A stretch of DNA of 64,000 bases, from assembly GCA_963707435.1 (NCBI GenBank), contig CAVPPF010000008.1:20053-84052 (forward strand), in the 5' to 3' direction. Shown here one piece after another: positions 53,514-61,742 of this stretch. Within the stretch, counting starts at the first letter, position 1; the number at the start of each line of letters is the position of its first letter. Position numbers and translations under genes: made by a program. The notes below the pieces were generated by a model, which was not told the origin of the DNA, did not search any database, and worked only from the letters and a program-made list of their open reading frames with translations. The stretch is from UBA4744 sp963707435 (lineage in GTDB: Bacteria > Actinomycetota > Acidimicrobiia > Spongiisociales > UBA4744).

Positions 53514-53691
53514 CGAGCCACGCCGCCTCGCCGGAGACGAGCGGTACTCGCAGCTCCGCTCCGATCTGATCCTGCCGGAGGCGCCGCACGGCCAGGGCAA
53601 CCGTCTCACCCACGGTCGAGCCGAGTTCCGCGGCAAGCCGTTTGAGTTCCTCGTGCGTAGTCCGATCGATCCGAACACTGGTGCTCTGCAT
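53497..53691 (-). CDS. Ribbon-helix-helix antitoxin-like protein
   Basis: 64 aa from ATG 53691. VRIDRTTHEELKRLAAELGSTVGET (shown as VRIDRTTHEELK and ELGSTVGE) is an RHH DNA-binding fold with an acidic tail. Upstream and overlapping the MazF-like toxin, as in TA operons. Confidence 0.78.
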   Translation of the reverse strand: MQSTSVRIDRTTHEELKRLAAELGSTVGETVALAVRRLRQDQIGAELRVPLVSGEAAWLDADLG

Positions 53692-53717
53692 AGGATGAGC
53701 CTACCCACATGTATGCA

Positions 53718-53745
53718 ATTATGTGAACAATTTTCTGTTTAACAA
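53718..53745 (-). promoter_or_regulatory. Candidate promoter of the toxin-antitoxin pair
   Basis: On the minus strand TTGTTA (53745-40), 16-nt spacer, CATAAT (53723-18), 27 bp before the antitoxin ATG, in an AT-rich stretch (53701-53765) unlike the surroundings. Confidence 0.45.
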
Positions 53746-53849
53746 TGTTGGATATTAGTTAACGCTGTCTGAATTCACGGAACAACTCGCCATTCGGAGA
53801 CTCAACCGCGACGAAGGCGATTTCCTGGGCGGCGACGACCGGCCGCCCA

Positions 53850-54830
53850 TCACTCCTCGCCCGGGTAGCTGATTCCGCAGCGGGCCCGAACGGCGTCCAT
53901 CCAGTCCATGACCGCCAGAGTGTCTTGCTGGGGCCGGATCGGGCTCTCGACCAGCCCCCCGGCGACACACCGTTCCACTTCCGCGACTTCAAATTCGAAG
54001 CCGTGCCCTTCGTACGAGGTGTCGTGAATCGCCACGACCCGACCGTCCCGTTCCAGACTCAGGCGCGGGCTGTGATGGAAAGGAGCGGCGATCCGAATCC
54101 GACCTTCCCTGCCCGATAGCACGGCCTCATTGGCCGTATCGGCCCGGAACGTCGACGTCCACGACGCAGTGGCGTCTGAACCGTGGCGAGAGATCACCGA
54201 AGCCTCAACGTCGACGCCCGTCGGGCCCAGAACGGTCTCGGCCTGGAACGACACCGGCGATCCGACGAGATGGTGGATCAACGTCATCGGATACACCCCG
54301 AGGTCGAGGATCGATCCCCCACCCAGTTCGCTGCTCACCCAACGGCGCCCCGCGTCGAGCGGAGCGCGGAACCCGAGCGTCGCCCCGATGTGGGTGAGGT
54401 CTCCGATCTCCCCGTCGGCGACGAGAGCGTCGACCACCGCCAGGAATGGCTGGAACCGCATCCACATGGCTTCCATGACAAAGACGCCTGCTCGTACCGC
54501 TGTGTCAAACATCTCCCGGGTCTGGGTTCCGTTCAGGGCGATGGGCTTCTCGCACAGCACCGGTTTTCCGTGCTCGAGGCAGGTGAGGACGTTCTCGAGG
54601 TGAAGATCGTTCGTGGTTGCCACATAGATGATGTCTACATCCGGGTGTTCTGCAACCGCCGCGTGCGACTCCAGTGCGGTTTCGACACCGTGGGCAGCGG
54701 CAAAATCCTGAGCAGCTCCCGGACGCCCCGATCCGACCGCGACAATCGGCGACCCCCGCTCGCGCAGGCAGGCCGCCATCGAACGGGCGATCCCACCGGT
54801 TCCCATGATTCCCCACCGATACTCCTTCAT
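53850..54830 (-). CDS. Gfo/Idh/MocA-family oxidoreductase
   Basis: 326 aa, ATG 54830. Rossmann GIMGTGGIA, VATTNDLHLENV and CEKPIALN catalytic-Lys motif (EKP) are characteristic. Uses NAD(P)+ on a sugar or similar; no direct evidence of substrate. Divergent from deoC. Confidence 0.88.
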   Translation of the reverse strand: MKEYRWGIMGTGGIARSMAACLRERGSPIVAVGSGRPGAAQDFAAAHGVETALESHAAVAEHPDVDIIYVATTNDLHLENVLTCLEHGKPVLCEKPIALNGTQTREMFDTAVRAGVFVMEAMWMRFQPFLAVVDALVADGEIGDLTHIGATLGFRAPLDAGRRWVSSELGGGSILDLGVYPMTLIHHLVGSPVSFQAETVLGPTGVDVEASVISRHGSDATASWTSTFRADTANEAVLSGREGRIRIAAPFHHSPRLSLERDGRVVAIHDTSYEGHGFEFEVAEVERCVAGGLVESPIRPQQDTLAVMDWMDAVRARCGISYPGEE

Positions 54831-54907
54831 GGAGCCTCACGCTAGACCACCACGGCGCGCTCCCTCCCTTCGTATTACCGTTCGTGGCAGTCCGCACAGG
54901 AGGAAAA

Positions 54908-55594
54908 TTGACCGAGGAGAACTACGACCGGGAACTCGCCCGGGTCATCGATCACACACTGCTGCGGACGGACGCGAAGAAGGAGGACTTCGATCGCGTC
55001 TGTGAAGAGGCCATCCGCTACCACTTCCGGTCGGTCTGCGTCTTCTCGGGCGACGTCGAGTACGTAGCCAGAAAGCTCGAGGGGTCGGACGTCATCCCGA
55101 TAGCCGTCGTGGGTTTTCCCCACGGGCAGATGACCCCGGTCGCCAAGGCGTTTGAAGCTCAGGATGCGATCGAGCGCCGCGGCGCCAGGGAGATCGACAT
55201 GGTGATCCACGTCAGCGCCGTCAAGAGCAAGCACTACATCCTCGTGTTCGAGGACATCCAGCAGGTGGTCAGGGCCTGCGGCGACATTCCCGTCAAGGTC
55301 ATCATCGAGACGGCCCTCCTCACGAACACGGAGAAGGTCGCCGCATGCGTTCTGGCGAAGACCGCCGGGGCGCGTTTCATCAAGACCTCCACCGGCAAGG
55401 AGGAGGGTGGAGCGACGGTGGCGGACGTGCGGCTGATGCGCGAGGTCGTAGGCGACGAGGTCCAGATCAAAGCCAGCGGCGGCGTCAACTCCAGGGAGTT
55501 CGCCTATCAGCTCCTCGAGGCCGGCGCCGACCGCATCGGCACCAGCAACTCCGTCGCCCTGGTCACGGGTGGAACAGCCGAATCCGGGTACTGA
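54908..55594 (+). CDS. deoC: Deoxyribose-phosphate aldolase
   Basis: 228 aa. TTG start at 54908 is chosen for ACAGGAGGAAAA just upstream; a GTG at 54884 would add eight residues. The Schiff-base Lys in FIKTSTG, TALLTNTEKV and IKASGGVNS motifs are DeoC. Cleaves 2-deoxyribose 5-phosphate to acetaldehyde and glyceraldehyde 3-phosphate. Confidence 0.9.
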   Translation: MTEENYDRELARVIDHTLLRTDAKKEDFDRVCEEAIRYHFRSVCVFSGDVEYVARKLEGSDVIPIAVVGFPHGQMTPVAKAFEAQDAIERRGAREIDMVIHVSAVKSKHYILVFEDIQQVVRACGDIPVKVIIETALLTNTEKVAACVLAKTAGARFIKTSTGKEEGGATVADVRLMREVVGDEVQIKASGGVNSREFAYQLLEAGADRIGTSNSVALVTGGTAESGY

Positions 55595-55604
55595 CGGTTG
55601 CCTC

Positions 55605-56141
55605 GTGACCACGTACGTCGCCCTGCTGCGGGGCATCGCCCCCATGAACCCCAACCAGCGCAACGAACGGCTGCGCCGGGTGTGTGAGGATCTCGGTCTT
55701 CGCAACGTCCGAACGGTGATCTCCAGCGGCAACGTTGTATTCGACACCGACACCGGCGATGTTCGAGCGCTGGAAGCTGATCTCGAGGCAGCCTGGTCGG
55801 ACCAGCTCGATTTCAAGAGCACAACGATGATCCGCAGCCGCTCGGACCTGCAGTCCCTGACCGATGCCGACCCATTCGGTGGTCTCGAGCACGGCAAAAC
55901 GACCTACCTGCTCACCACGTTCTTCAAGAACCCTGTCACGGTGGATTTCGCCTTGCCCTACAACGTCGCCGACCGTGATTACCGGATCGTCGCGGCCACG
56001 CCCCGCGAGTTGTACAGCGTGATGGACACCACCAGCGCCGGGACGCCCGACCTGATGGTCTGGCTCGAAAGCCAATTCGGCACGGGCCTCACCTCGCGAA
56101 CCTGGCTCACCGTCTCGCGCATTCTCACCAGAATGGGCTGA
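55605..56141 (+). CDS. DUF1697-family protein
   Basis: 178 aa from GTG 55605, 10 bp after deoC. Starts TTYVALLRGI and contains NVRTVISSGNVVFD, both diagnostic of DUF1697. Function unknown. Confidence 0.85.
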   Translation: MTTYVALLRGIAPMNPNQRNERLRRVCEDLGLRNVRTVISSGNVVFDTDTGDVRALEADLEAAWSDQLDFKSTTMIRSRSDLQSLTDADPFGGLEHGKTTYLLTTFFKNPVTVDFALPYNVADRDYRIVAATPRELYSVMDTTSAGTPDLMVWLESQFGTGLTSRTWLTVSRILTRMG

Positions 56142-56262
56142 CGGCGTACTCGCGCGGCGGACCTCGAGCACCGGATCGGCTTCATGGAGTCTTTACACGG
56201 TTCCCACCCTCACCTCGATATTCATATTCGATACTCCGTATATGTTCGAGAAAGGAACAATC

Positions 56263-56667
56263 ATGAAAAAGACCATCGGTCTCCTCCTCGTCGTCGGTTT
56301 ACTGGTCGGCATCCTGGCAACCGCAGCCTTCGCCGCAACTCCCGGTGACGGGATCCGCGATCTGATCGGATCGGGCAACGGTCACGCCTGGGGCGCCGAT
56401 GCCGACGATCGGGGCACCGCCAACTTCGTCGACGCCGACCAAGACGGTGTGTGCGACAACTTCGTCGACGCTGACGGCGACGGTATCAACGACTCACGCG
56501 GCACCCTCGGGGGCGGGGGCAACGGCCCGCACGGTTCCGGGGACTGTGACGGCAGCGGCTTCGTCGACGAAGACGGCGACGGTGTCTGCGACAACGCCGG
56601 CAGCAGCGGCGGCCAGAAGCGGATGGGCGGCAACGGCCAGGGCAACGGCCACGGTCGCACCGGCTAG
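56263..56667 (+). CDS. Secreted calcium-loop (DxDxDG) repeat protein
   Basis: 134 aa; ATG 56263 after AAAGGAACAATC, an upstream ATG at 56242 is less likely. Signal peptide cleaved near AFAATPG. Several DADQDGVCDN / DADGDGINDS / DEDGDGVCDN loops are EF-hand-like, with Gly/Asn-rich tail. Followed by a hairpin (56702-56724) and the DUF2202 gene. Confidence 0.75.
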   Translation: MKKTIGLLLVVGLLVGILATAAFAATPGDGIRDLIGSGNGHAWGADADDRGTANFVDADQDGVCDNFVDADGDGINDSRGTLGGGGNGPHGSGDCDGSGFVDEDGDGVCDNAGSSGGQKRMGGNGQGNGHGRTG

Positions 56668-56701
56668 CCGAGCTCCGACGTTCGGTCCATCACTGCGGGA
56701 T

Positions 56702-56724
56702 GCTCCCCCACCACCCGGGGGAGC
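56702..56724 (+). terminator. Stem-loop after the calcium-loop protein gene
   Basis: GCTCCCCC, 7-nt loop, GGGGGAGC then TTTCC. Same 8-bp stem as 30066-30090. Confidence 0.55.
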
Positions 56725-56764
56725 TTTCCGCGAACCAGACCCAAACCAAGCGAGAGGATCACAA

Positions 56765-57514
56765 ATGAAAACCGTCCAGAGAACCGTGCAACTACCCCGT
56801 AGGCCGACCCGGACCCGGGGTATCGCCGTGGCCCTGGCACTAGCGCTGGCCCTGACCGCCTGCTCGAAAGCAGCAGACTCCGAACCGGTGCCGACTTCGA
56901 CGACGGAAGCAGTTCAGGACTCCGCGGCGGGCGACCAGACCGTGGTCGACGTCGACACCAACGGGACCACCACCATCGATCAGACCCGGCTCGACGCCGA
57001 ACCGGCGGACCTGCCGGCCGGAACGTTGACCGCAGCGGAGATCGACGGGCTGCTGTTGATGCGCGAAGAAGAGAAACTCGCCCACGACGTCTATGTGTAC
57101 CTCTATGACCTGTGGCAGGTGCGGGTGTTCTCCAACATCGCCGAAGCAGAGACGACCCACACCGACGCCGTGCAGACCCTGCTGGACCGCTACGGTCTCG
57201 AAGACCCGGCAGCCGGCAACGCCGCCGGGGTGTTCACCAACCCCGACCTTCAGGCGCTCTACGACGAACTCGTCGACCGTGGCAGCGAATCGCTGGTCGA
57301 AGCCCTCAAGGTCGGAGCGCTGATCGAAGACCTCGACATTGTGGACCTCCGATCGCTCCAGACCGATACGGTCGCCGACATCGCCACGATGTACGCCAAC
57401 CTCGAGAAAGGCTCGCGCAACCACCTGCGCGCCTTCATGTCCAACCTCAACCGGCAGGGCGAAACGTACACGCCCACCTACCTGACGCACCGACGGAGTT
57501 CGAGGAGATCGTGA
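56765..57514 (+). CDS. DUF2202 ferritin-like lipoprotein, apparent C-terminal frameshift
   Basis: 249 aa as read, ATG 56765 after GAGAGGATCAC. Signal peptide with LTACSKA lipobox; the four-helix DUF2202 domain starts LLLMREEEKLAHDVYVYL with conserved Glu and His metal-site residues. Near 57485 the frame leaves the family ending: the other frame reads PTEFEEIVSSPTERGNSA and stops at 57546. A 1-base indel (real or assembly) explains this. Confidence 0.8.
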   Translation: MKTVQRTVQLPRRPTRTRGIAVALALALALTACSKAADSEPVPTSTTEAVQDSAAGDQTVVDVDTNGTTTIDQTRLDAEPADLPAGTLTAAEIDGLLLMREEEKLAHDVYVYLYDLWQVRVFSNIAEAETTHTDAVQTLLDRYGLEDPAAGNAAGVFTNPDLQALYDELVDRGSESLVEALKVGALIEDLDIVDLRSLQTDTVADIATMYANLEKGSRNHLRAFMSNLNRQGETYTPTYLTHRRSSRRS

Positions 57515-57604
57515 GCAGCCCCACCGAACGGGGAAACAGCGCGTAGGTACCCGGGTCTTGGCCCCTGCATCGGTCAAATTCTGGCCGCAAACTAGGCTCC
57601 CGGG

Positions 57605-58531
57605 ATGCCTGAGATCTTTGTCTGGCCGGATGAGGTTGCCGTCCCGTTGGTGGCGGGTAAGACGTTGCTGGAGCTGGCCGTCGACGCGGGGCTGCCCATT
57701 GCTCACCTTTGCGGCGGGCGGGCCCGTTGTTCGACCTGTCGGATTCGAGTTGTCGAAGGGCTCGATACTCTCAGCGACCGGACCGAAGCAGAGGCGGCGA
57801 TGGCGGACCGGCTGGACTTCCCCGACGAGGTGCGGCTGGCGTGCCAAACACGTGCAAACGGGGAAGTTCGGTTCTGGAGGCTGGTCCTCGACAAGGTAGA
57901 CGTCGAAATGGCCTCCCAGCTGGGGAAAGGCCACTACGTCGGCCCGGTCGGCCGCGAGATCGCGCGGGCCGCCGTCTTGTTCACCGATGTTGCCGGGTTC
58001 ACGTCCATGTCCGAGACCCTTCCGGCCTACGACGTGGTCCACATCCTCAACAGGTTCTTCAACCGCGTCGAAGCCGCAGTCCAGGCGGAGGGCGGCCGGG
58101 TGGACAACTACATGGGTGACGGTCTGCTGGCCGTGTTCGGTATCGACGGCGAAGGCGATACGTCGCTCGGCGCCGTCCGGTCCGGACTCGCCCTTGTGGA
58201 AATCGCCGCGGACATCAACGATTACGTGAGCATGATCTACGGCCGCACCTTCGAGGTGAGGGTGGGGATCAGCCTCGGTGAGGTCATCTTCGGCTTGATG
58301 GGCGGAGAGGCCTCCGCTCGGAAGACGGTCATCGGCGACGTGGTCAACACGGCCAGCCGGCTGGAGGCCGCAAACAAGACCACCGGAACCACGATCCTGG
58401 TGTCCGAGGAAATCAAGGCCGAGACCGTCGACACCATCGAGTACGGCCGCCGCTTCGAGCTGGAACTCTCAGGAAAGGCCGGCCACATCGCGGCCTACGA
58501 GGCCATCGGTTTGGCGGAGTCGTCAGACTGA
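57605..58531 (+). CDS. 2Fe-2S ferredoxin domain fused to class III nucleotide cyclase
   Basis: 308 aa from ATG 57605. Residues ~1-95 are a [2Fe-2S] ferredoxin with Cys in HLCGGRARCSTCR and LACQ; residues ~110-300 are a class III cyclase (FTDVAGFTSM, YMGDGLLAVFG, GDVVNTASRLE). The substrate-specifying Lys is Asn here, so ATP or GTP choice is uncertain. Redox-gated signalling is inferred. Confidence 0.88.
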   Translation: MPEIFVWPDEVAVPLVAGKTLLELAVDAGLPIAHLCGGRARCSTCRIRVVEGLDTLSDRTEAEAAMADRLDFPDEVRLACQTRANGEVRFWRLVLDKVDVEMASQLGKGHYVGPVGREIARAAVLFTDVAGFTSMSETLPAYDVVHILNRFFNRVEAAVQAEGGRVDNYMGDGLLAVFGIDGEGDTSLGAVRSGLALVEIAADINDYVSMIYGRTFEVRVGISLGEVIFGLMGGEASARKTVIGDVVNTASRLEAANKTTGTTILVSEEIKAETVDTIEYGRRFELELSGKAGHIAAYEAIGLAESSD

Positions 58532-58623
58532 GACCGGATGATGCGACGGCTCGGCGTTGGCGGCATGCCCCGGTGCGCCGCCTGTGCCTGTCGATCCGGG
58601 CGAGTGACCCTCGTGGTACCGCC

Positions 58624-59001
58624 TCACGGGACTTCTACAGCGCAGGGCAAACCGGGGAGGCCGGCTAGTTTCCGGTCGGTGGTCACCAGCGGGGCACCGA
58701 GAGCGGCGGCCAGTGCAACGTAGGCCGCGTCGTACGCCGAGACCCGTCCCCGCAGCGACCAGGCGACCTTCAGCAGGGGCGTGTGCGGGTGACGGTGGAT
58801 GTCGGCCTGTTCGAGGATGGTCAATGCCTCCGCGGCCAACTCCGGGCCGAATCGTCCGGTAGCGACCAGGCGACGCAGCCCGCTCACCACTTCAACGTCG
58901 AGGAGGTGGGGTGCATGGATGTCCTCGTCCATCAGCCGATCGAGAACGGGCCGGCGGCCGTCGACGGCGTCGATGAACGCCGCTGCATCGATGACGATCA
59001 C
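58624..59001 (-). CDS. vapC: PIN-domain toxin (VapC-like)
   Basis: 125 aa; GTG 59001 overlaps the antitoxin stop (GTGA). PIN motifs: IVIDAAAFID first Asp, DVEVVSGLR, and YDAAYVALA with VTTDRKLA acidic cluster. RNase toxin of a VapBC pair. Confidence 0.85.
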   Translation of the reverse strand: MIVIDAAAFIDAVDGRRPVLDRLMDEDIHAPHLLDVEVVSGLRRLVATGRFGPELAAEALTILEQADIHRHPHTPLLKVAWSLRGRVSAYDAAYVALAAALGAPLVTTDRKLAGLPGLPCAVEVP

Positions 59002-59213
59002 GGGCGGCGACTTGCCCGCACCGCCGTCGCCGCTTCGCCGCTCTTCAAGGTGGGTTCGTGCCCCAATTCTGCGAGAAGTTCTTCGAGCGGCCGGTGGGCG
59101 ACCACCCGGGCCAGCTCGGCGTTGAGGAAATCGGACAGGCTCATCCCGGCCCGGGCCGCTCGCACCTTCAATTCCCGGTGTACCTCGTCGGGCACGTTGC
59201 GGATCTGGATCAT
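58998..59213 (-). CDS. vapB: VapB/FitA-like antitoxin
   Basis: 71 aa from ATG 59213 (GAAGGGG upstream; GTG 59222 also possible). IQIRNVPDEVHRELKVRAARAGMSLSDFL (quoted as RNVPDEVHREL and AGMSLSDFL) is the FitA/VapB RHH fold. A palindrome just upstream (59237-59253) is its likely operator. Confidence 0.82.
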   Translation of the reverse strand: MIQIRNVPDEVHRELKVRAARAGMSLSDFLNAELARVVAHRPLEELLAELGHEPTLKSGEAATAVRASRRP

Positions 59214-59236
59214 CTTGGTCACCCCTTCACCCTAGT

Positions 59237-59253
59237 GCATGTGGACCACATGC
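59237..59253. promoter_or_regulatory. Palindromic operator of the vapBC pair
   Basis: GCATGTGG-A-CCACATGC, a perfect 8-1-8 palindrome 23 bp before the antitoxin start, with a further GTGCATGTG half-site at 59255-59263. Confidence 0.55.
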
Positions 59254-59344
59254 GTGCATGTGTGCTTCATGATCCAGCGTATGGGAAGGGTGCGACAAAA
59301 AAGGGGCCATGCCGGCCCGGGTAGCAGCTGATCGTCCGTCCGGC

Positions 59345-60619
59345 TCAGGGAAGGAGGGCGTCGAGGAGGCGTTCGGCCGACACCTCGCCGAACACGGTGA
59401 TGACGAACGCGATCGTGGGAATGAGCAATCCGGCTGCGGTCCGGAGCGCGGTTTGGGCGGTCGAGGGCGAGGAAGAGGCGTCCCGGATCTTGTCGTGCAG
59501 GAACAGAAGATTCCGGAGCTGTTCTGACTCCTCGGGCGACAGGTCGACCATACGCGGCTCGAAGGCGTCGATACGGGATCGGAACAGGGCCAGGCGCTGT
59601 TGGCGGCTCCGCTCGATGATCCTACGGACGCTGGCACGATTGCCGACGGCCAGCCCGATGGTGGTGAGGTAGCCGATCACCACGAACCCCACCGCCAGCG
59701 GCAGCACCAGCGGCGAATCCCACCCCACCAGCACCACGGTCAGCACCAAGAAAATGGTGGTGTACAAGCCGGCTGCGATCCCTTGTACGGTCGTCTTCCG
59801 CATCACCTTCTGGACCTCGGGCGAGTCGGCCGGACTCGGCCAGAAGAGGTGGTGGTCGTATCGTGCTTCTCTGGCCGTGAAGGCCCGGTTGAAGAGGTTT
59901 CCCCAGTAGATGGGCGCCATCCCGAAGTCGACCAGCAGCCAGGCCACCAGGACGATGCTTCCGGCCGGAAGCTCAACCAGCGCGTCTGGAGAGAACAGCA
60001 AGCAGGCCAGCAGCATGATGGCCGCCACCGCTGCACCCGCCGCCACCATCACGGGCTGCCGTAGCCAGCGTCGGGTGAAGTCGGCCAGCTCTCGCACATC
60101 GGACTCTCGTTCGATGGTGGGGAGCAGCGCCGTCCAGTCGAACATGAATCTCTTGTACCTCTCCGGCGGCTCCACGCCGGGCGGCGGAACCGACCACGCG
60201 TTCTCGGCTTCAAGGGCGAAGTACGCCGCGATCACGATCGCCCACCGGTCCCACGGAATCCCCGCCCACTGTCCGACCACGAGGGTGGCAAGCAGCGCAA
60301 TCAACAGCCTGACGCCCGCACCGATCAATCCCGACAGCAGTGTGCCCCCGGTGCTCATCGGAGCCAGCCCCAGCCGGCGATGGACCAGGTTGTCCAACCC
60401 CGGCAGGAACCCACCGCTGGTACCGAAGTACTCCCTGCGGAGTTTCTCAACCCGGGCATCGAAAGAAGCGCTGCGGCCGGTTGGCTCCTCGGGTTGAGGT
60501 TCGAGCTGAAACTCCGGCGGCTCGGGCTCCGTGCCCGGCTCTGCGGCGGCGCTCTCAACCGCACCTGTCTTAGAGCGGGCCGGCTGCGCGTCTTCCGGCG
60601 CCTGCGGGGTCGTCGTCAT
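59345..60619 (-). CDS. Multi-pass membrane protein, function unknown
   Basis: 424 aa; ATG 60619 has GGAGGTGACTC upstream. Residues 1-80 are hydrophilic Glu/Pro-rich, then about eight membrane helices, and a late ERSRQQRLALF...VDLSPEESEQLRNL cytoplasmic stretch. Not recognised. The 60620-61044 stretch upstream shows no gene. Confidence 0.75.
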   Translation of the reverse strand: MTTTPQAPEDAQPARSKTGAVESAAAEPGTEPEPPEFQLEPQPEEPTGRSASFDARVEKLRREYFGTSGGFLPGLDNLVHRRLGLAPMSTGGTLLSGLIGAGVRLLIALLATLVVGQWAGIPWDRWAIVIAAYFALEAENAWSVPPPGVEPPERYKRFMFDWTALLPTIERESDVRELADFTRRWLRQPVMVAAGAAVAAIMLLACLLFSPDALVELPAGSIVLVAWLLVDFGMAPIYWGNLFNRAFTAREARYDHHLFWPSPADSPEVQKVMRKTTVQGIAAGLYTTIFLVLTVVLVGWDSPLVLPLAVGFVVIGYLTTIGLAVGNRASVRRIIERSRQQRLALFRSRIDAFEPRMVDLSPEESEQLRNLLFLHDKIRDASSSPSTAQTALRTAAGLLIPTIAFVITVFGEVSAERLLDALLP

Positions 60620-61044
60620 GAGTCACCTCCGCGCTGCGTACAGCGCGTCTCGACATGCTCCGCACCAACAGAACTAGCCCACCGGGTTCCAGCCGACCAG
60701 AGGAAAAAGGCCCAACTCAATGGGGACCGAACCTCATCCACCGCGTCGCCGGGACACACACGGAAGGTGATCGACCTCGAGCAGACGAGCGACTACGCAG
60801 GCGGAAGACCCGGATGTCCGTGCTGGACCCAGGTGGAGAATCTGGTCCTGCTGCGTCCTCTCTCCCAGGCTGCCCGACCTGCCGGCGAGAACGCACGGCG
60901 CAGCGACGACGACCCGAGCCTGCACCGAGCAGCCCGTCATTGTTGTTGCTTGACCCGGACCGTGCCGACAGAACAGCCACCGCTCTTGAGATCCGGGCCC
61001 TACTTGTCCGGACCTCCGCCAGCGCAAAGCTCTAGGGTGCACAC
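60620..61044. other. Intergenic region, nothing recognised
   Basis: Open frames occur on both strands but none has a ribosome site, conserved motif or plausible composition. Probably carries promoters for the divergent genes. Confidence 0.45.
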
Positions 61045-61623
61045 ATGGCTAGACGACAATCCCTGCGCAGCATTGTGGTCGGGCTTGTACTCGTGACCAC
61101 CGCGTGCGGTAGTAACGACGGTACCCCTTCCACCACAACCGGAGCTCCCGGCACGACCGCCGCTCCGACGACCGTGGCTGCTACGCCGCCCCCGGAGGAT
61201 CCCGGTTCCGTCGCGGGCGAAGACCGGAGTGCCGAACTCCTTGGCAGGTGGGAGATCGTGGGCTATGAACTGCCCGCCGGCGGGGGTTTCACCAACGTGG
61301 TCGGCGACGATCCGGTATACATCGAGTTCAATAGTGACGGCACCATCGCCTACAACACCGGCTGCAACTCAGGAAGCACCCAGTACACAGCGAGTGGCAC
61401 CTACTACGTGCCGGCGTCGGCGCTCGATGATGAACCCGAAGGTCAACCGATCACCATCGGGCCCGCCTTCGAACAAACCGAGCGCGGTTGCGAGGGATTC
61501 CTGGGTGATCAAGACCGTGACCTGCCTGACGACATGGCTGCAGCAACCCGGTTCATGCTCGACGGTGACCGACTGCTGCTGCTCGACGAGTTCCGGTTGA
61601 TCGAAGCAACAAAGCTCGGCTGA
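61045..61623 (+). CDS. META-domain lipoprotein (HslJ-like)
   Basis: 192 aa from ATG 61045. VTTACGS lipobox and Thr/Pro linker to ~residue 55; then a META domain with LLGRWEIVGYELP, IEFNSDGTIAYNTGCN and LPDDMAAATRFMLDGDRLLLLD. Envelope stress-type family, role unknown. Confidence 0.8.
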   Translation: MARRQSLRSIVVGLVLVTTACGSNDGTPSTTTGAPGTTAAPTTVAATPPPEDPGSVAGEDRSAELLGRWEIVGYELPAGGGFTNVVGDDPVYIEFNSDGTIAYNTGCNSGSTQYTASGTYYVPASALDDEPEGQPITIGPAFEQTERGCEGFLGDQDRDLPDDMAAATRFMLDGDRLLLLDEFRLIEATKLG

Positions 61624-61742
61624 GGCGCCGGCACCAGACCGGCCTCCGGGTGCCCAACGCCTTGTCGGGTCGTCACGCGGCGGGGAGCCGGCCGGGACCG
61701 CTCGATAGACTCCGCCATCACCGATCCAGGAGCCGCTCTGTC

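Noticed and set aside
60655..61035. 126-aa open frame in the gap before the META lipoprotein
   Set aside because: No ribosome site, low-complexity Pro/Arg-rich composition and an overlapping minus frame of similar quality.
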